Below the pieces are notes generated by a model. It was given only the letters and a program-made list of their open reading frames with translations. It made no database searches and was not told the DNA's origin. Position numbers and translations under genes: made by a program. Shown here piece by piece: positions 17,500 through 21,123 of a stretch of 21,123 nucleotides of DNA (position 1 is the first letter of the stretch; every line of letters starts with the position of its first letter). Source of the DNA: Anaerolineae bacterium (GTDB taxonomy: Bacteria > Chloroflexota > Anaerolineae > JAFGEY01); the NCBI GenBank assembly GCA_016931365.1, contig JAFGEY010000167.1, positions 1-21,123 of the forward strand, in the 5' to 3' direction.

Positions 17500-20400
17500 A
17501 TGTCGATTTGTGTCAAAACCCCGTGGCACCGCGCATCGTTCGAGCGCTTTTTGCATGACACCCTGCCCCAGTTGCTTGCCGAACGGCTGCCGCTGGTCGG
17601 CTACCAGGTCGCGCCGGAAGGGCCGGATGCGTGCAATGTTGAAATTGCGCTCAGATCATCCGTCGGCAATGTTCAAGTTCGCTATACGAATATCCCTTGC
17701 CCTAACGAAGAGGGTGTCTTTGCCATCGCGGGCGACAGCTACGTCGTGCTGCCCATCGCCACCTCGGAAGCGCTCGACACAGCCGACATCTTGTGCGTCG
17801 GCGAGCAACTCTACGCTGACATCGAGGCGCGGCTCGGGCAGGCCCCGGCAGATTTGCCCTGGGATGAGTCGATGGCCCGCGCCTGGCTGCCGCTCGATGC
17901 CTGGATCGAAGCATTCTTGAGCCGCACAGCGCAAAAACTCGAACAGACCAACTGGCTCGCCAGACACACACACCTGCGCTCGATCTGGGTGGCGCAGCGC
18001 GAAAGCGACATCTCGGCGAGTGAATTCGGGCGCGTTTGCCCGTTCGAGACGCCGGAAGGCCCCAACATCGGCCGCATCCTGAGGGTCGCCACCGGCGCCG
18101 AAATCTGCGACGGCAAGCTGGTCGTCATCGACCCGCGGCCCGAAGCCGGGCTGGGTCTGTCGGCGTCCATGATCCCCTTGCTGGAGCACAACGACCCCAA
18201 TCGCCTGTTGATGGGAGCCAACATGACGCGACAGTGGGTTCCCCAATCGACGGCCGAGCCGGCGCTGGTGCAAACCGGCAACGAACCAGACGCGCCCGAC
18301 TTCTGGACCGGCCGCAACCTGCTCACCGCTTTTGTCTCCTGGGGCGCAGACACCTTTGCCGACGGCATTGTGGTCAGCGAGTCGTGCGCCCGGCGCTTTG
18401 ACACGCCCTACGCGCTGGAACCCGGCGACAAAATGAGCAACCGCTACGGCAGCATGGGCGTCGTCGGCCGCGTTCTGCCCGACGACGAAATGCCCCACCT
18501 GCCCGACGGCACGCCGGTCGATCTGGTGTACAGCTTTTTCGGACTGAACGTGCGCATGAATTTCGGCCAGGTGCGCGAAGCGGCGTGGGGCAACGTCGCT
18601 CAGGCCGCAGGCGCGCCGCTCATCGCGCCGCCCTTTCATGCCCCCTCAGCCGACGAACTGCGCCGGCGGCTGATCCGGGCCGGACTGCCCCAAACGGGCA
18701 TGGTCAGGCTGACGATGGGCCCAAACGGCCCCGAACTCGAACACGCCAGCACCGTCGGCTGGGTGTACTGGGGACGGCTGTTTCACCTCGCACAGAGCAA
18801 GGTCAAGGTGACGACGGAGCGCGGTCTACAGCGGCAGGGTGAAATGGAATGTTATACGCTGCGCGACATCGGGGCGTTCGAGTCGCTGCGCGAAGCGCTC
18901 AACACGTGCGCCGGCAGCCGTCCCGGCGCGGACAGGCTGGCCGAACAACTCGCCGCCGGCCCGGTGACGCAGGCCGATCCGCCCACGCCATTGTTTGTCG
19001 ATCTGGCGCGACGGCTGCGTATGGCCGGGGTTGCCCTCGAACTCGACGGCGAAAAATTGCGGGCCAGATGGTCGCCGCCGCAAGGGGATACGCTCAAGTT
19101 GGCCCGCCCGGTGGCGCATCCCTGGCTGCACGAGCGCGAGCTGGCCGAAATCGGCGTGCCCGTCTTTCCAGAAGCGAGCGCGGATCAGGCTCAAGACCTG
19201 CTTTTGACCGAATACGCGGCCCTGCTTGAAGCCAATGAACGGCTGTCGAGGATGCTGGAGAGCCAAACACCACCCAAACTGGTCGAGAACGCGACGGCGC
19301 ATCTTCAGGCGCGCGTCGACGCCTTTTTCGAAGCCCTGCTGCGGCCGGAGCACCTGCGCCTGAGCGCGCGGCAGTTGTTCAGCGCGCGCACCGTCATTGC
19401 CCCTGGCGCCGACCTCGAACTCGATCAGGTGGCCCTGGCCGACGAAATCGCCTGGGCGCTGTTCGCGCCGCTGGTCGTGCGCGAGCTGGGCGACAGGCAA
19501 GCGGTGGAAGCGCGCAGCGTGCAGGCGGCGGCCAAACTCGATGAGGTGATGGCCCGGTCGTGGGTGATCGTCAACCGCGCGCCGACACTTTCGCCGACCG
19601 CGCTGATCGCCTTTCACCCCGTGCGCGATCCCGGCCACGTCATCCGCCTGCACCCGCTGGTCTGCAACTGGCTTGACGCCGACTTTGACGGCGATCAGGT
19701 GGCCGTCTTTATGCCGGTCACCGAGGCCGGGCAATACAAAGCCGGCGAAAAACTGTCGGTCAGCGCGCACCTGCGGCGCGATCAGGCGCTGATCGCCTCA
19801 CTGATTCCCTCACAGGACGCCTTGTGGGGCCTGGCGCGCCTCAGCTTGAGCGAAAGCGGGCGGCAGGAAATCGCCCGCCTGGCCGGCGGGGTCGCCATCG
19901 ATGCGCCCAAGGGTGTGATCACGCAGGAAACGCTGGCCAAGGCGCTGCAAGCCGTGCTGGCGCGCGACGGCATCGATGCCGCGCTGGTCGTGCTGGAACG
20001 GCTCAACCGGCGCGGTTTCGAGGTCGCCAAACGATCCGGCGCGTCGATGAGTCCGTTCCTGGACGAAAACCTGCCGCTGGTCGCGCCGCCCGAATCCGAC
20101 GACGCGCGCCGGTGGGAGACCTATACGGACGAACTGACCGAACAGGTTTTGTCCATCACCAACTACGCCGACGACAATCTGGGGCCGCAGTTGCTGGCGG
20201 TGAGCATCCGCGCGCGTGGGCGCAGCCACCTGCTCCAATTGATCGGCCCGCGTGGGCCGACAGGCGACGGCGACAACCCGACCGTCGTCCGTCACAGCCT
20301 CGTCGAGGGGCTGAGCACCGATGAACTGTACGCCTGTGTGGCCGGCGCGCGCAAGGGCCTGGCCCAGCTCGCCAGGCGCTGGGACGACATCGGCCACGAG

Positions 20401-20565
20401 ACCCACACCCGCTACATCGATCCCGGCCGCTTTACGCTGCTGGCCCGCGCCCGTCGGGCCAGACAGCCGGGCATCGTCTTTGCCCGCGCCGCCGCCAGCG
20501 ACGAGGTCGATCCACTGACCGATGTCGATGCCAGGTTGATGGTTGGGCTGCCAATCGAAGAATAA
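17500..20565 (+). CDS. Compact single-chain beta/beta' RNA polymerase homologue
   Basis: A 1021-residue fusion of the catalytic cores of RpoB and RpoC. Beta-like part: a protrusion piece TNIPCPNEEGVFAIAGDSYVV (63-83); a fork/rifampicin-site-like segment (about 150-163); FGRVCPFETPEGPNIG (176-191); MIPLLEHNDPNRLLMGANMTRQ (224-245); LLTAFVSWGADTFADGIVVSE (274-294); GDKMSNRYGSMGVV (309-322); VRMNFGQ (351-357); STVGWVYWGRLFHL (417-430); RQGEMECYTLRDIGA (445-459). After a linker comes the beta'-like part: VIVNRAPTLS (689-698), LHPLVCNW then DADFDGDQVAVF (726-737, catalytic D728, D730, D732), IPSQDALWGL (769-778), RRGFEVAKRSG (837-847) and a bridge helix with GARKGL (949-954). The two chains total about 2500 residues in normal polymerase; flap, lobes, clamp, zinc sites and trigger loop are absent. 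The frame is intact. Start ATG 17500 with GAGGAGG. It is probably a dedicated polymerase or a polymerase-derived regulator. Confidence 0.9.
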   Translation: MSICVKTPWHRASFERFLHDTLPQLLAERLPLVGYQVAPEGPDACNVEIALRSSVGNVQVRYTNIPCPNEEGVFAIAGDSYVVLPIATSEALDTADILCVGEQLYADIEARLGQAPADLPWDESMARAWLPLDAWIEAFLSRTAQKLEQTNWLARHTHLRSIWVAQRESDISASEFGRVCPFETPEGPNIGRILRVATGAEICDGKLVVIDPRPEAGLGLSASMIPLLEHNDPNRLLMGANMTRQWVPQSTAEPALVQTGNEPDAPDFWTGRNLLTAFVSWGADTFADGIVVSESCARRFDTPYALEPGDKMSNRYGSMGVVGRVLPDDEMPHLPDGTPVDLVYSFFGLNVRMNFGQVREAAWGNVAQAAGAPLIAPPFHAPSADELRRRLIRAGLPQTGMVRLTMGPNGPELEHASTVGWVYWGRLFHLAQSKVKVTTERGLQRQGEMECYTLRDIGAFESLREALNTCAGSRPGADRLAEQLAAGPVTQADPPTPLFVDLARRLRMAGVALELDGEKLRARWSPPQGDTLKLARPVAHPWLHERELAEIGVPVFPEASADQAQDLLLTEYAALLEANERLSRMLESQTPPKLVENATAHLQARVDAFFEALLRPEHLRLSARQLFSARTVIAPGADLELDQVALADEIAWALFAPLVVRELGDRQAVEARSVQAAAKLDEVMARSWVIVNRAPTLSPTALIAFHPVRDPGHVIRLHPLVCNWLDADFDGDQVAVFMPVTEAGQYKAGEKLSVSAHLRRDQALIASLIPSQDALWGLARLSLSESGRQEIARLAGGVAIDAPKGVITQETLAKALQAVLARDGIDAALVVLERLNRRGFEVAKRSGASMSPFLDENLPLVAPPESDDARRWETYTDELTEQVLSITNYADDNLGPQLLAVSIRARGRSHLLQLIGPRGPTGDGDNPTVVRHSLVEGLSTDELYACVAGARKGLAQLARRWDDIGHETHTRYIDPGRFTLLARARRARQPGIVFARAAASDEVDPLTDVDARLMVGLPIEE

Positions 20566-20588
20566 GCGACAGAAAACCACTCTATGCG

Positions 20589-20621
20589 AAAACCTCCACG
20601 GCTGTTGCCCTGGAGGTTTTT
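20589..20621. terminator. Terminator after the mini-RNAP gene, probably bidirectional
   Basis: AAAACCTCCA (20589-20598) pairs perfectly with TGGAGGTTTT (20611-20620), and T at 20621 extends the run to five. The minus direction ends in TTTT. It sits between convergent genes, 23 bases after the polymerase-like stop. Confidence 0.85.
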
Positions 20622-20659
20622 GCTGTAAATTCGGCTCGTTCGCCGTATTCGCTCTCGTT

Positions 20660-21123
20660 TCAGGAGACTCGAGACCGGATCTGATTCACAATCTCATCGA
20701 TGTCGGGGGAATATTCGCCCTCTGTCGAAACATGAATAGTTGGAACGTCGAATTCGGGTGGCGCATAGTCCGCCGGAGGCGCGATCACGCCGGTTTCCTT
20801 GTAGATGGAAACGCGCTTGTCGCCGTGGTAAAACTCCCGATCCGGATCATCCAGACCGCGCTGGAGATGACGCCCGGCCGCGGCCATCCCGTCGATTGAG
20901 CAAACGACGATATATGGGATGCTCATTTCAATGATCTGGGGCATTCTGGTCTCCCAAACTTTGTGTTGAAATGCCGCCTCGATGACGACGGAGACCTTGC
21001 CGGCAAGGTAATGATCCACGATTTCAAAGAAAAAGTCGGTGACCACGCCATTCGCGTCCGGCGGGAGCTGATCGTGTTTGACGCCAAACGTGTTGACATA
21101 GCCCTCTTTGATCTCGTCGCGGC
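20660..21123 (-). CDS. P-loop kinase-like (AAA_33-type) protein, C-terminal part
   Basis: The frame is open to the right edge (about 154 residues seen), so the N-terminus with the Walker A loop lies outside. The visible part begins RDEIKEGYVNTFG, continues DANGVVTDFFFEIVDHYLAGKVSVVIEAAFQHKVWE and IPYIVVCSID, and ends VNQIRSRVS. The VVIEAAF strand followed by an Arg-rich helix (GRHLQRG) resembles predicted small-molecule or nucleic-acid kinases of the zeta-toxin/AAA_33 group, where such a strand precedes the lid. The substrate is unknown. A GTG at 21044-21046 could start a shorter product, but the sequence upstream keeps family character, so I treat the gene as truncated by the window. It is convergent with the mini-RNAP gene and not in its operon. 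Confidence 0.65.
   Translation of the reverse strand, partial: RDEIKEGYVNTFGVKHDQLPPDANGVVTDFFFEIVDHYLAGKVSVVIEAAFQHKVWETRMPQIIEMSIPYIVVCSIDGMAAAGRHLQRGLDDPDREFYHGDKRVSIYKETGVIAPPADYAPPEFDVPTIHVSTEGEYSPDIDEIVNQIRSRVS

Noticed and set aside
17656..18639. Minus-strand open frame of 327 codons
   Set aside because: Antisense to the RNA-polymerase-like gene, where sense-strand motifs are unambiguous.
17500..20565. Mini-polymerase as a decayed copy of the host rpoBC
   Set aside because: The frame is intact over 3 kb, catalytic motifs are kept, missing parts correspond to whole domains, and it sits in a tidy operon with a good ribosome site and terminator.

Overview
The window is GC-rich, densely coding bacterial DNA with nine substantial genes plus decayed fragments. 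The mixture (an ECF sigma factor with a long TPR-like tail, a DUF4332 protein, an oversized FtsX-type permease, a GH65/beta-phosphoglucomutase fusion, a compact RNA-polymerase-like protein) suggests a Chloroflexota lineage such as Anaerolineae or Caldilineae. That placement is inference from gene style only; no rRNA or other marker gene is present.

Layout. Positions 1-938 (-) hold dihydrolipoamide dehydrogenase, cut by the left edge. Divergent from it (+) are nagA (1281-2483) and a small DUF4332 helix-hairpin-helix protein (2543-2947), closed by a strong terminator. A minus-strand operon runs from 11017 down to 3212: hyuA, hyuB and a 1400-residue permease, with gaps of 2 and 4 bases. Divergent from hyuA, across a regulatory region rich in inverted repeats, is a 936-residue fusion of a GH65 disaccharide phosphorylase with beta-phosphoglucomutase (11356-14166). 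Abutting its 3' end is the C-terminal remnant of a Gfo/Idh/MocA oxidoreductase, then a bidirectional terminator. From 14647 on, two ECF sigma factor genes diverge: a 688-residue sigma with a TPR-like tail (-) and a 194-residue sigma (+). The small sigma gene is followed three bases later by a 1021-residue single-chain beta/beta' RNA polymerase homologue (17500-20565). A terminator and the C-terminal part of a P-loop kinase-like protein (-) end the window.

How genes work together. NagA feeds amino-sugar phosphates to glycolysis. The GH65-PGM fusion would turn an alpha-glucobiose plus phosphate into a sugar and beta-glucose-1-phosphate, then into glucose-6-phosphate, on one chain. HyuA/HyuB form an ATP-dependent hydantoinase or oxoprolinase, co-transcribed with a permease that has no ATPase partner in view.

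The most striking system is the sigma / mini-RNA-polymerase operon. The polymerase-like protein fuses the core beta and beta' catalytic modules, keeping the beta' DFDGD metal triad, the beta FGRVCPFETPEGPNIG block and the bridge helix. It lacks the beta flap, the beta' clamp, the trigger loop and the zinc sites. Because flap and clamp are the normal sigma docking sites, how or whether its neighbour sigma works with it is the key open question.
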